Source: Mauremys mutica (lineage: Eukaryota; Chordata; Testudines; Geoemydidae). Taken from it: a stretch of DNA of 64,000 bases. This document shows positions 35,079-46,171 of the stretch, piece by piece. Every line of letters starts with the position of its first letter. Position 1 is the first letter of the stretch. The DNA lies in the NCBI RefSeq assembly GCF_020497125.1, contig NC_059081.1:64872768-64936767 (forward strand). Direction: 5' to 3'. The position numbers were made by a program, and so were the translations under genes. The notes beneath the pieces are model-generated. The model had not been told where the DNA came from. It saw only the letters and a program-made list of their open reading frames with translations, and searched no databases.

Positions 35079-35290
35079 GCAGTGTGTCCTAATGAAGATG
35101 GTACTGGACTGGGAGGCAGGAGACCTGCATTCTGTTCATGGCTCTGTCATCTGACTCATTGTGTGACATCGGGCAAGTCTCTTCAGAGCAGGGACTGTCT
35201 TTTACTATGAGTTTGTGCATTGCCCCCCACAAAGAGGCCTTGGTTGAGGCCTCAAGGTGCTGAGGCCCTGAATACTTAATTAAAAGCAAA
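35079..35290 (+). mobile_element. MIR-like SINE, near full length
   Basis: Head AGCAGTGTGTCCTAATGAAG, core GTTCATGGCTCTGTCATCTG and GACATCGGGCAAGTCTCTTC, then a reptile tail with AGGCCTTGGTTGAGGCCTC. Confidence 0.7.
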
Positions 35291-36118
35291 GTGTTCTTCA
35301 TGCACTCCAATTCCTGGGGACAGGATAACCCCGTCTTAGTCACTTCAGTCTCTTCTAGCTCTTATCTTTGGGAATAAGACAGTTATCTCCAACCACGCCA
35401 ATGAGTTCTCTGAATACTTTGCAGCCTGCAGAAATTTGTTATTACCTGAGAAGAAGGGCTCAGTAATGATCCACAGACTTATACTGGGTGATACATTTTC
35501 CTCTTGTTGTTAGTACTGGTGAAATTATTCACTGGAAGAGCAGGGCCAAATCCCCATCTGTGCTGAAGCAGAACCGGTGTGGAGGAGGCAAAGGTGGTTT
35601 CTAAGCCACCTTCAAACTTCTCCTCAGTCCTGGCGCTTGCCAGGGGAAAACAAGTTCACCAGCAAACGACAGAGCACCTTACGGGCTGCTGTGATTTCCA
35701 CCACATTTTAATGGCTTCATAACCAACTAGATTCACTGGAGCACACTGCTCTTTGGCCACCTTCTTCACTCGATGCTTGGATGCAAGGGGCCATGAGGGA
35801 CTTGCATAGAACTAGATCTATTGCCTGAGGATTTCCCTACATTGGCCCCTTTTATAAAACTCCAACAGGTGCTATGCATATCTATGGTATTTATATAAAG
35901 AACAAACAATTACTGCGGCTGTTAGTTACTATTATTATTGATCATGTTAATTTCTTTCAGAGACTTTAAAAATACTTTAAAAAAAAATCTCCACCTGGTT
36001 TGGATCTCGTATAGGGACTTAAAAGAACAAATCCTTACCAGGAAACACCTGGCTTTTAAGGTGTTATAAACCATAACAATCACATTCTGTCTTCCACCTG
36101 TGTCTCTGCTTTGAGGAT

Positions 36119-36222
36119 GAAAGGCCTGATTCTGCTCTCAGGATTTTTAGACCAGCATAACTGTATTGGTTTCAGCATAGTTCCTGATGATTTATATTGG
36201 TACAATCAGGATTGTAATCGGA
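36119..36222. repeat. ~80-100-bp hairpin repeat copy
   Basis: GGCCTGATTCTGCTCTCAGG at the left, GACCAGCATAACTGTATTGG in the middle and a degenerate mirrored right side ending ACAATCAGGATTG. Confidence 0.5.
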
Positions 36223-36322
36223 CCGTGTTTCCCACTGCTATTTTGGAAGGGTGAAAGAGTGGCACAATCCTCCTCACCAAAGGACTTTTGGAGAAAGGAG
36301 CATAAAATGTCCTTTTTTTCAG

Positions 36323-36440
36323 AGACAACTGAAACCTTTGGTGAATGTTGACTCATTCAGTGCAGTCAGCCTTGATGGTGAAATGGGTTCTGAAGTCCCT
36401 GACCATGGTGCTGAAAGACATAAATGGAGCTGCCTTGAAA
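36323..36440 (+). other. Weak exon candidate
   Basis: An excellent acceptor (CCTTTTTTTCAG) is followed by 118 open bases in phase 0 and a modest donor (AAAGTAAAT). The length leaves one extra base, which does not fit the only open phase of the exon at 49929. It may be chance or part of another transcript. Confidence 0.15.
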
Positions 36441-36900
36441 GTAAATTAGTTTGTCTTTTCACTTGTTTCTGTTTTAAAATATTACAATGTTTTTAAAAAG
36501 CAATCTGTCTCATGGAGAGATTAAAGTTGACATGCTATAATAAACAGCCGGTGGGGTAACTATATATTTAGACACTTTTAAAAACATGTCATACTGTATA
36601 TACTTCAGAGTCATGATATCTATCGCATCAGGTTAATCCATAATGTGGAGCTAAAGGAAAAGCCAGGTAGACATCATGTGATCACATTAAAAATGCCATA
36701 GTACCAATAAAATAATATAGTTTTCCAGTTCATTGTTATGTATCTTATTTAAAGGTGACCTCCAAAGGAGGATTGCATAAAGAAGCAAACAAGTTTGACA
36801 CAAATTAGGGGCCAAATGTAACTTCCACTGAAATCAATGGGAGTTAGACCAGTTCTTTGGATAGCTAGTTAATTACATTGAAATGTCCCCAGCTCCTGAC

Positions 36901-36976
36901 AATTACATGCACGTTCCATGTCCTTCATCTCAATGACTATAGCTGGATCTGAAGGATATGGAACGTGCATGTAATT
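36901..36976. repeat. 26-bp-stem hairpin
   Basis: AATTACATGCACGTTCCATG and six more bases at 36901-36926 pair with 36951-36976, with 25 of 26 positions complementary and a 24-base loop. Part of the arm, TGCATGTAATTCC, appears again at 37090-37102. No repeat family is recognised. Confidence 0.8.
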
Positions 36977-37102
36977 CCATGCATAGTAAAGGAACAACCT
37001 AAATAGCTCATCTCTGCAATGCCGATGATGCTTCTTACTGGATCCAGCCTTACCTTTTAATTTGATATCTGGAATACAGTGCAAAGGTGTGCATGTAATT
37101 CC

Positions 37103-38970
37103 TCTTCTAGACAACCAAATACTAATATGTTCTCAGTTATGGCTGCAACATTCCTGAGTCCTCTATATGTCTCAGCTGGCCTGCAGTGGAAATTCTCTAG
37201 TGCTGAGATAATACCAAAATGCAGACAAAGACCTTTGGCCAAAAATGTACTGTGCTGAAAATTATCAGTGACATTGTGACTGTTCAGACAGTCTAATTGC
37301 ATAATACCATCACAATGAAGTAACTTGTGCTTCTGTGAGCTTGTAATCTGTTCAAGGCTTGTCAGGAGGTTTCAAGGAGGAATGGGTACAGCTGGTCAAG
37401 GAAAGAGGGGGAAAAACCTTGTGAAATTTTGATGGTGGTTATGGTTTGTCTGGTTTGAAACTGACCACTTCTGGGTTTTTTTCCCTTCAAAGCATTGATA
37501 GATATTTTTATCACGTGTTATTGAAATGGCTATCAACAGTTTTTTGGGAAATAACGTTGATAATATTTATGATGATGATTTTGATGCTTAATAATATTGT
37601 AAAAATGATTCTTGAATCAGTCAGCAGTTTTCCACAATATTTTTAATTGGGGTGGGGGAAGGGGAAGAGGGGCCATTTTCCAACAAAAATATCCCTTTTT
37701 GTTTGAAACATTTGAACATGCTCTGGGAATTGGGGTGGTTTACTCCCAAAGATCCAGGTGAACTGTGTTTGTCTGGGTGGGCAGTCTTGCATACTGCAGG
37801 CAGCCATCTCGTGTCCTCCTTGAGACTGTTTATAGCACAGTTTGGGCCTGTGCACACAAGCCAGACCACTTGTGTTGTAAGATGTTTTTGTCATAACTGA
37901 ATTTAATAACCAGTATTTTGGCTGTATCCACAAGCTTTTATTTCATCTGTGTCCTTCTGATTTCCAGGCAGCACTAAAATTCTCCCAGTGCAAGTTTCTC
38001 TACTAAGGAGTGGTATGAACTGGTAAAGTGTGTGTGTGTGTGTGTGTGAATTTATTTGGTTTCCTTAATTGGATTTCTTTAATGTGCCTTTTCCCAAATG
38101 GCTCTAGTCACTTTCACAAATAATTAAAATAAAAACGAATATAAAAGTCTCAAAATACCAAAACAAAAAAACCACCCTATCCCTTTTACCAACCAGCCCT
38201 AATTGAAGCACATGCTCTCCCATGATGAGTGATTTACCAAATATGCAGACAAACAGCAATACTACATTTTTCTACATCAAAGGGTTTCTTACATTTTTTG
38301 ACGTTATTACAGCCAGCGTCGCCTCCTCTTATTGATCAAAACCTGAAAGGGTGGTTCTCTTCTGTGCCCAGGAATGGCCCTGTGCTTGGAGTGCACTGAA
38401 ATAAACACAGGAGATGTAGTACTTTGTTGTGGTGTAAAAAGGATTTTTGAGCAGTGTAGTCTACTCTCCCTACCTATGCCTCAACATACCTGCAGATATC
38501 TCTGTTAAAGGGCCTGCATTTTCTAGGCTGTACAGTGAGTCTGGAAGATGGTAAGTCAAAGATCAACAATACCTACATGATCTTATCATGACCAATGGGC
38601 CTGTCTTGCGGGTGTTTTTATACTTGTTAGAGGTGAAATGGCATTGTAAGAGTATAATGTTGATGGGGTATATTGCTTATTAACTTGGAACATACATGGG
38701 AGGCAAATAGGGAGATAGAAATAAATGGGTTATTAAGCTCGCTACATTTAAAGGCTGTTGTAGGATAAGGCCTTGTGGGAGTATTTATGTCAAAGGCTGG
38801 GATCTAGCTGAAATAGTGTAAGGCCTAAAGAGAGGACCCTAAGTCATCAGTTCTGCATTCTCATTCTGAGGGGAAAAATAAGTTATCACAAAGGGTACAG
38901 TACACTGCAGAATTCTGCAGGAAGGGAGTTTTGGGGGGCTTTGGCAATCAGGTTGCTATGCAGTACCTAA
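37103..38970. other. No gene recognised
   Basis: Contains a TG microsatellite at 38029-38048 and otherwise AT-rich sequence. Overlapping frames on both strands near 37640-37930 are short. Confidence 0.5.
38029..38048. repeat. (TG)n microsatellite
   Basis: About ten TG units. Confidence 0.9.
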
Positions 38971-38973
38971 GTA

Positions 38974-39157
38974 CACCGCTACCTCAATATGCTACCCGAT
39001 ATAACACAAATTTGGATATAACGCGGTAAAACAGTGCTCCAGGGGGGCGGGGCTGTGCACTCTGGCGGATCTAAGCAAGTTCAATGTCACATGGTTTCAC
39101 CTATAACGCAGCAAGATTTTTAGCTCCCAAGGACAGCGTTATATTGAGGTAGAGGTG
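38974..39157. mobile_element. mariner/Tc1-type MITE, TA target duplication
   Basis: The left end CACCGCTACCTCAATAT is mirrored by ATATTGAGGTAGAGGTG at the right, and TA flanks both sides (38972-38973, 39158-39159). The interior has repeated GATATAAC/TATAACGC phrases and a GGGGGGCGGGGCTG block. It is 184 bp and non-coding. Confidence 0.75.
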
Positions 39158-39624
39158 TAGTTAGAGCACATTTGTATATAGGAATTACTGAGAAAGAAGT
39201 GATGTAAATCATAATATTAATGTTTAATTATGGACACCTCCTGAAAGGCTACATACAGATAGGGGTAGGAATTGAACTTCTTATAATCTTCTGATGAGCT
39301 CCACTTACTTTCCCCACTATCTTTGTTTCCAGTGGTCTCCACAGAGTTGTAAGTATGCACAGAGCAAGATTGTAAATATGGAACGATGCAGGAAACCACA
39401 TAACTGTACTTATCGTATTTTAATAATTATGTATATTGAATTTTCCTATGACTTCAATTATTGTTGTCTGTGTTAAGTAATGTTTGTGTTTTTCACCAAA
39501 TTCCATCTTATCAACATAGCTGCCTAGGAAAAGAACAAGTGCATGTTGCATCCCAATAAATAATCATATAGTGTAATAATTGTTCAGGCTGCAGTATACA
39601 CAGCTGGCTTCCTTTTTAATACTA

Positions 39625-39831
39625 ATGCATCACTCTTATACAGCACTTTTCATCAGTAGATCACAAAGCGCTTTACAAAGGAGGTTGGTGTTATCTCCAT
39701 TTTACAGATAAGGGAACTGAGGCATAGAGAGGTGAAGGGACTTGCCCAAGGTTATTCAGCTGGTCAGAGGCAGAGCCCAGAAGAGAATCCAGGTCTCGCA
39801 TCACAACCCAGTGCTCAGTTCAGAGGGCCAT
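39625..39831 (-). mobile_element. MIR-like SINE, reverse, interrupted by an LTR
   Basis: The plus strand reads the MIR reverse complement: CTCCATTTTACAGATAAGGG, AACTGAGGCATAGAGAGGTG, ACTTGCCCAAGGTTATTCAG and CCAGTGCTCAGTTCAGAGGGCC. The sequence resumes after the LTR with CCACACTACCTCTAATAAT at 40714, which is the expected continuation. Confidence 0.75.
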
Positions 39832-40712
39832 TGTAACGGCATGGCACCCACCTCTTGAAAGTGCCCCCTTGCCAGGTGTGTGTGCCTGCAATCTTAGTCT
39901 GGGGTCACCTCTGTCAGTGGTTTTTCAGGAGGGTTTTCAATGAGTTAGCCCTCTGGCTGAGTCACATACATAGTCCGTATGTGAAACAAATGGGCCCTTC
40001 CTGTGTGTACAGTCCTTCAGAGACCTATCCCAGTACCCCTCCATTGGTATCTCTATAGCCCTCCACAGAGTCAGTCTTTAAATAGTCCCAGTCCTGGTAT
40101 GGGGCCGTACTCCCAAGGCTTCCTCCCTGGAGACACTGTCTTCCTGCAACCCTTCTTGGGCTTGGTCCTTAATCAATCACACAGCCCCTTCTTGGCTAGA
40201 CTTCAGATAGTCCCTTGACCTTTGTATGGGGCTGTGTCCCCAGGGCTTCCTCCCTGGAGACTCTTCAGCTTTTCTGGTTCTTTCTGGCCCCATCTGTTCT
40301 TCTATGTTCAGTCCCAGCAGCCAGCAGGAACTCCCTTTTGCTATCCTGGTCCCTGCCAGCAACTGTTATGGGCTCAATCCCAGCAGCTAGCCACGAGCTC
40401 CCTCTTGCTCCCCCAGTCCCTGCTAGCAACTGATCTGCTCATGGACCTGCTGCTCCCTAAGCCAATCAGGAACACAGTTCTCACTCCTCCAGCTCCAGGC
40501 AGCAATGACTGTCTCTAGCTCTGCAGCTCCTTTTATATGGCCCTCCTGGGCTGTGATTGGCTGTGCTCTGCAGCCTCTCTCCAATTGGCTGCTTTCCCCG
40601 CAGCCACAGTAGGCCTCTTGGAGGACTCAACTTCTGCCCTTTTTGGGATGGGGTATGGTAGAACCCTGAGTCCTCCAGCAGGAGGCCTCTGGGCCTAGTC
40701 CACCCTGTCACA
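39832..40712 (-). mobile_element. Solo LTR, 881 bp, inside a MIR copy
   Basis: The element starts TGTAACGGCATGG and ends CACCCTGTCACA. It is flanked by GCCAT (39827-39831) and GCCAC (40713-40717), a 5-bp target duplication with one change. On the minus strand there is a TATAAAA box (plus 40531-40537) and two upstream CCAAT boxes (plus ATTGG at 40556-40560 and 40584-40588), the layout of a retroviral U3. No coding genes are left. Confidence 0.8.
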
Positions 40713-40775
40713 GCCACACTACCTCTAATAATGCTTTAAGCTCAACTACCTCACAGCGGAGTTGTGAAGATGGAT
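40713..40775 (-). mobile_element. MIR-like SINE, remainder after the LTR
   Basis: CCACACTACCTCTAATAATG continues the reverse MIR of 39625-39831. The host SINE must be older than the LTR inside it. Confidence 0.6.
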
Positions 40776-40844
40776 ACAGGAAAAGTAAAGCTCCTCTCCA
40801 TGGCTCTAGGCACCTCTGACAATGTTTAAAAATGCAGTTATGAT

Positions 40845-40934
40845 TGGGTCAGATCCTAGCTGGTGTAAACCAGTGTAGCAGCACTGACGTCAATGGAGCT
40901 ATGCCACTTTATACCAGGTGAAGATCTGGCCCAG
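40845..40934. repeat. ~80-bp hairpin repeat, best-preserved copy
   Basis: GGGTCAGATCCTAGCTGGTG and TAAACCAGTGTAGCAGCACT run into GACGTCAATGGAGC, and then the arm returns as TATACCAGGTGAAGATCTGG CCC. The arms pair over most of their length. Confidence 0.7.
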
Positions 40935-41547
40935 TATTTGTAGAGCTCTTTGAACATCAGTGCAAAGTACCTCTATTAAAAATGTGCTGAAGAACAGCTG
41001 GGAAAACCCATAATCCTCAAAGCGTAGCATTTGCAACAGCAGCAAAGAGGTCACTTGGTTGCTATTACACAACAAGGGCTTCATCCTCTGGGATGCATGA
41101 GCTGAGCCAGGCCTACCTCAAGGGTATGGGGAGAAGAGCAGGAGTGAAGAGTGTGGAGGGGGCAGCAGATTGTCTGTCTGTGTGCACATGACTTGAATCC
41201 TAGCTGCAGTTTCAGCATCTCTTAATAAAGAGCCAGGTTAGCTTTAGAAACCTGGAATCCTTTCATGTTATTATCCAACACATTGTATGTGAAACAGCAG
41301 AGGTGGGGTTATACCCCTTTTCTGCCCCCCTCCCTTTAATGCGAAGCCAACTGGAGGCCCCTTTGGCTTCACTAGTAATAAATCACAGCAGCCTAAAGGC
41401 TGCTTTATCTTATGTTGACTCTCTGCAAGCCATTCTGTTGGTCATGACTCAGCTGCAGTGCCCTGCCTTCTCCCACCCAACATGAATCAACAATCCCTCC
41501 CCTATTCCAGCATGGCCTTACACCAAGAAAAAGAATCAGTGGGTAAA

Positions 41548-42202
41548 GCTGAATATGAGTCAACAGTGTGCCCTTGTTGCCAAGAAGGCTAATGGCATTT
41601 TTGGGTTGTATAAGTAGGGGCATTTCCAGCAGATCGAGGGATGTGATCATTCCCCTCTACTCAGCACTGGTGAGGCCTCATTTGGAGTACTGTGTCCAGT
41701 TTTGGGCCCCACACTACAAGAAGGATGTGGATAAACTGGAGAGAGTCCAGCGGAGGGCAACAAAAATGATTAGGGGGCTGGAGCACATGACTTATGAGGA
41801 GAGGCTGAGGGAACTGGGATTGTTTAGTTTGCAGAAGTGAAGAATGAGGGGGGATTTGATAGCTGCTTTCAACTACCTGAAAGGGGGTTCCAAAGAGGAT
41901 GGATCTAGACTGTTCTCAGTGGTAGAAGATGACAGAACAAGGAGTAATGGTCTCAAATTGCAGAGGGGGAGGTTTAGGTTGGACATTAGGAAAAATGTTT
42001 TCACTAGTAGGGTGGTGAAGAACTGGAATGGGTTACCTAGGGAGGTAGTGGAATCTCCTTCTTTAGAGGTTTTTAAGGTCAGGCTTGACAAAGCCCTGGC
42101 TGGGATGATTTAATTGGGTTTGGTCCTGCTTTGAGCAGGGGGTTGGACTAGATGACCTCCTGAGGTCCCTTCCAACCCTGAGATTCTATGATTCTATGAT
42201 CT
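41548..42202 (+). pseudogene. CR1 LINE ORF2 C-terminus and tail
   Basis: Translation gives [55 protein letters not shown] and, in the next frame, [16 protein letters not shown], ending AGMI and a stop. One stop at 41838 separates the two frames. The 3' end finishes with two ATTCTATG octamers. It is 5'-truncated, lacks the reverse-transcriptase catalytic core and is one of the less diverged copies here. Confidence 0.9.
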
Positions 42203-43184
42203 CATGCTTGGTGCAGGTCGGGGTATCCTCAGCTGCCTGTTTAAGGCAGCCAGCAGCACAGAGGAGACTTCGCAAGGCAAGACTGAGACCCAAAAACTTA
42301 CGGTATTATTATTGTGGTAGATTAAGTCCTAAATTTTGCAAGGGATAGGGAGGGGGAAACATGGGTGTCCCTTTTTTTTCCACTCTGATTGGAGCTTGAT
42401 GAGATCATCCCTTGAGCACTGATATTGCGGTTAGTCATGGCTTTAAGCAGTGATTTCAGCATTAGTGCATCCCATTAAGCTTTCATGTGTTATTAAGAAA
42501 TCAAACAAAGATAATTACCAGTTAGTTTCGGTTTGATTTTATTAATAAAAAGTGAAACTTCTTTGCTGCTGTCATGCAGCATTTTATGCTGTAAATGTAA
42601 GATTTGCAAGATGTGTGTGGGAGGGAGATATTTACAAAATATTTATCTCAGCAGCGGGGGGATATTCCTAACTGACTTTTCACCTGTAATCCTGTGGGCT
42701 TCCTGAGATGACAGAAATAAAGAGCCATGTGAATGGAATATTTTGCTAACGCAGCAAAGTTCTAAAACTGTTTCAGACAAAGTTCCAAACCCAGGGTAAC
42801 AATTGCATTCAAGAAAGCCACCAGAAAACAAACATAAATGATCACTTAACACTTCAGAACTGCTTATTCTCTCTGCTCCCCCATGTATCTAGAGTGCAGA
42901 AAGACACTCAGTTTGCAAAGCTAACTATTCCCTTTGGTTTCTTAATGGAAATCGACTGGGTTGTATGGGAGATATGTTCATCACCATATCTTAGGCTTGA
43001 TCCAGATTGAGAAGACTCTCATTGACTTCAGCCCCTAGTTGATCAAACCCCTAGTTACAAAGAAAACTAAATCCTAATAATAAAATTTAACAACCAGTTA
43101 GGCCATGGAGGAGCCTTACCTTCATCCTAATGTGCATGGTTGTGTAGTTATCTCAGTGCACTGGAGAGTACAGTATATGCTTAC
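42203..43184. other. No gene recognised
   Basis: No repeat boundaries or convincing exons seen. Confidence 0.5.
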
Positions 43185-43545
43185 ATTCATAGATTTGTAA
43201 ATGTTGAGTCCAGAAGGGTCCATTAGATCATCTTGTCTGACCTCCTGTCTAATGCAGGCCAGATAATTTCATCCCGTTACTCCTGTATTGAGCCCAAAAC
43301 TACAGGTTTGACTAAAGCCCAAACCTGGATCTGAAGAGTTGAAGAGATGGAGAATTCACTTCTTCCCTTGGTAGTTTGTTCCAGTGGTTAATCACCCTCG
43401 CTGTTAAACATTTCAAATTTAAATGTGCCTGATTTAAATGTATATGGATTAAAAAGCCCTTTAGTATGGGGTGCATTCTCCCTCTGCAGGTACTGATAGA
43501 CAGGGATAGGCCTGGGGTGTTTACGGTCTCCCTGAAGCACTGGTG
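43185..43545 (-). mobile_element. CR1 LINE 3' part, reverse orientation
   Basis: The plus strand reads TCATAGATTTGTAAATGTTG, then GTCCATTAGATCATCTTGTC and TGACCTCCTGTCTAATGCAG, the reverse complement of a CR1 tail and untranslated region. TTGGTAGTTTGTTCCAGTGG and TTAATCACCCTCGCTGTTAA continue into the diverged C-terminal ORF2 region. Confidence 0.7.
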
Positions 43546-45337
43546 AGACCAGGAGGAAGCCTGTGATTCGCCGAGTCACAGCCTCCCTCCTGGGCTGCTC
43601 CTGGGACAGGGCAACAAGAAAGCGCCTCTCGTTGTGAGAGGAATTGCAGACTGACCAGCCTGTCCTGAACTTAGCCCTTGTACTTTGTATAAATTGGGGG
43701 AAAAGCCTGTTGTCTTGCTAAAGGCAACTCCATCCCACCCCTGAAGTCACTGGGACTTTGCAGCACCAAGTAGGCATGTAGCCTGGCTAAAGACTGCAAG
43801 ATTTGGCCCGGCCCAATTTTCAGTAGCAGAAATGTATCCAGCCAGGAAAGGGGGGGATGGGGTGAGCACTTCCTTCCTGCCTTTTTGCTCACTGCCCTTG
43901 GCTCCTGACAGCTGTCTTCTGCCAAGCAGACTGGGCCCATGTGTTCTGCTCTCTCACCTTAACTCGACAGATGGCACTCCTGGGCCATGCTGAGGCTGCA
44001 GGGGCCATGCTGAGAACCGCTAATTTAAGGTGCATAATCTCCCTTGGTTTTGAATGCAGTTGTCCCACGGATGACGGAGTCCCGTAATGATTTGGGTAAG
44101 GAAGCGTCCATATCCTATTGCTACATCTGAGGTCACTGGAGTCTCTCAAGCTGAAATTCCTTTGGGATGGATATGGGGCAGGGAGCTGCTGCCGGGGCTG
44201 TGAAAAGCCCCTGGATATTAGAACTCACTTTCTCCCCTCGGGCTCTGATCTATTAAACTCTCTGGCATGCAGCAAAACGTGTGGGCAGGCAGGCAGGCAG
44301 GAGGTGGGCTATGAAGCCAGAGGAGGGCGGTGGTGATGTTTATGATTAGTCATGGGTAATTCTCTGGGCCGTGCACAGACTGGTGAGTTGATATTTTGAT
44401 TTAGAATATTGTAAAGGCACCCGTAGCAATGGGTGGGCACCTTTGCTGTTATTGTTATGTAGTGTATTGCTGTAGAGTCTGCTCTACGAACAGTGGCCCT
44501 TGATGCTAGTGCTAGGCACAAATATATGTTATATAGCTGATAAATAAATAAAGTACAGTAGTAAGGGAGAATAAACCCCAAACATATTACTTAAGAATCA
44601 ACACAGTTTTCCTATTGTCTTCCATTCCTCCCCGCCATGTTGTCTCACAGGATAAATATTTTTGTAGCATGGTTTTCAGTATTCACTGTTACAGTTTTCT
44701 AGAGATCTTTGGGTAATAACAAATGTATGAAGAACTCCCTTGCTCCTACTTAACACGGCACTCTTAGCTTAACCGTGAAACCCACAGCTTGAGTACCCAT
44801 CTGTATTCATTTTTTCCTCGTGAAGTATAAATCCTGCTTATCCTGTTGCCATAACCTCACTAAGTCTATTTATTTACAGATTAGCTCTCAGCGTGATTAT
44901 TCCCTTTAAGTGCCCGCAGGATGGGTGTACACATGACACATTCTAGATATATTATGATTATCAAGGAAATGCTGTGGAAAATCCAGGACACAGCTCTGAA
45001 GATGTAAGCAGGGGGAGAGATCACATTTGTTCATAGCTGCTGTTATTCAGGCTAATGAGGGGTACATTTGGGTTGTAATATGGGAAGGTTGAGAAATATA
45101 GGTTCCAATAGACATGGGGTCAGATCCTCAGCTGGAGTAAACTGAAGAAACTCCACTAACTTCAATGATGTTATCTATGCTGCATCACTCAGCATCTGGC
45201 TCATGGGTTGTAAAATTCATGTTCCAACAGCAGATAAGTGTTGGCGATGGTTCAGTTTCTGCAAAAGTCTGAGACCTCACATAGATGTACTCAGCCATTT
45301 AAAATTCCTTTGGAAGGACCAATTACAGGAGAACTCC
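43546..45337. other. No gene recognised
   Basis: Overlapping frames of up to 90 codons only. The hairpin repeat at 45116-45202 is the only classified feature. Confidence 0.5.
45116..45202. repeat. ~80-bp hairpin repeat copy
   Basis: GGGTCAGATCCTCAGCTGGA at the left is mirrored, with several changes, by CACTCAGCATCTGGCTC at the right around AACTTCAATGATGTT. Confidence 0.6.
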
Positions 45338-45700
45338 AGAGTTTCACAGAATTGTAGATTTTAAGGCCAGAAAGGGACTGTTATGATCATCTAGTCTAAC
45401 CTCCTGTAAAACACAGGCCATAGAATTTCACCCAGTAATTATTCCTGTGCTAAGTCCATAACCTTGGTTGCATATATTTTAGACAAACATCCAGTGCTGA
45501 TTTTAAAGACTTCATGTGATAGAGAATCCATCAAATCCCTTGGTAAATTATTCCAATCATTACTTACCTTCACTATTAAAATGTTCTGTCTCCATTCTAG
45601 CCCGAATTTGTCTAGCTTCAGCTCTCAGCCATTGGATCTTGTTTTGTCTTTGGCTGCTAGAATAGAGAGCCCTCTGCTCTCTGAATTGTTCCCCCCATAT
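45338..45700 (-). mobile_element. CR1 LINE 3' part, reverse orientation
   Basis: ACAGAATTGTAGATTTTAAG, GGACTGTTATGATCATCTAG, TCTAACCTCCTGTAAAACAC and GTAAATTATTCCAATCATTA form the reverse complement of a CR1 tail plus the end of ORF2. All frames are broken. Confidence 0.7.
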
Positions 45701-46061
45701 AGGCAGTTAGGGGTCAGTCATGACCCTCTCCTCATGCTCACACAATGCCCGAAAAGCAGCTGAGCCCCCATGGTTCTACTCTGCTGGGAGGTAAGACCAT
45801 GGGAAGACTGCACAGACTCTGGGAAACTCTGCATCTTGTGGACACTGCCCATCAGTGGTCATTGGTGGCACACTCCACAGCAACCAGGCAGTGGGGTGGG
45901 GGTGGGTGGCATTTTGCTTCTGGGCAGAAGGTCTGCAAAGGGCATCCCACAGTGTGGTCCCCCTGGTCAGTGATGACCTCCCTTTGGCTTCCAAAACTAG
46001 CCTTTCAGAGGACACATTGGACTGTGCATCTAGTCTTTCTGCTGTGCCCACTGGCACATGG

Positions 46062-46171
46062 TTAGGGTGACCAGATGTCCCGATTTTATAGGGACTGTCC
46101 CAATATTTGGGGCTTTTTCTTATATAGGCACCTGTTACCCCCTCACCTCCATCCCGATTTTTCACACTTGC
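46062..46171. mobile_element. MITE fragment with GGTGACCAGATGTCCC end
   Basis: The left end TTAGGGTGACCAGATGTCCC is followed by CGATTTTATAGGGACTGTCC and CCCGATTTTTCACACTTGCT, a sequence plan I recall as very common in turtles. The right terminal repeat has been lost, so the superfamily stays open. Confidence 0.5.

Noticed and set aside
45745..46165. Overlapping frames up to 129 codons on both strands
   Set aside because: No splice sites in phase, no recognisable domain, and similar openness on both strands.
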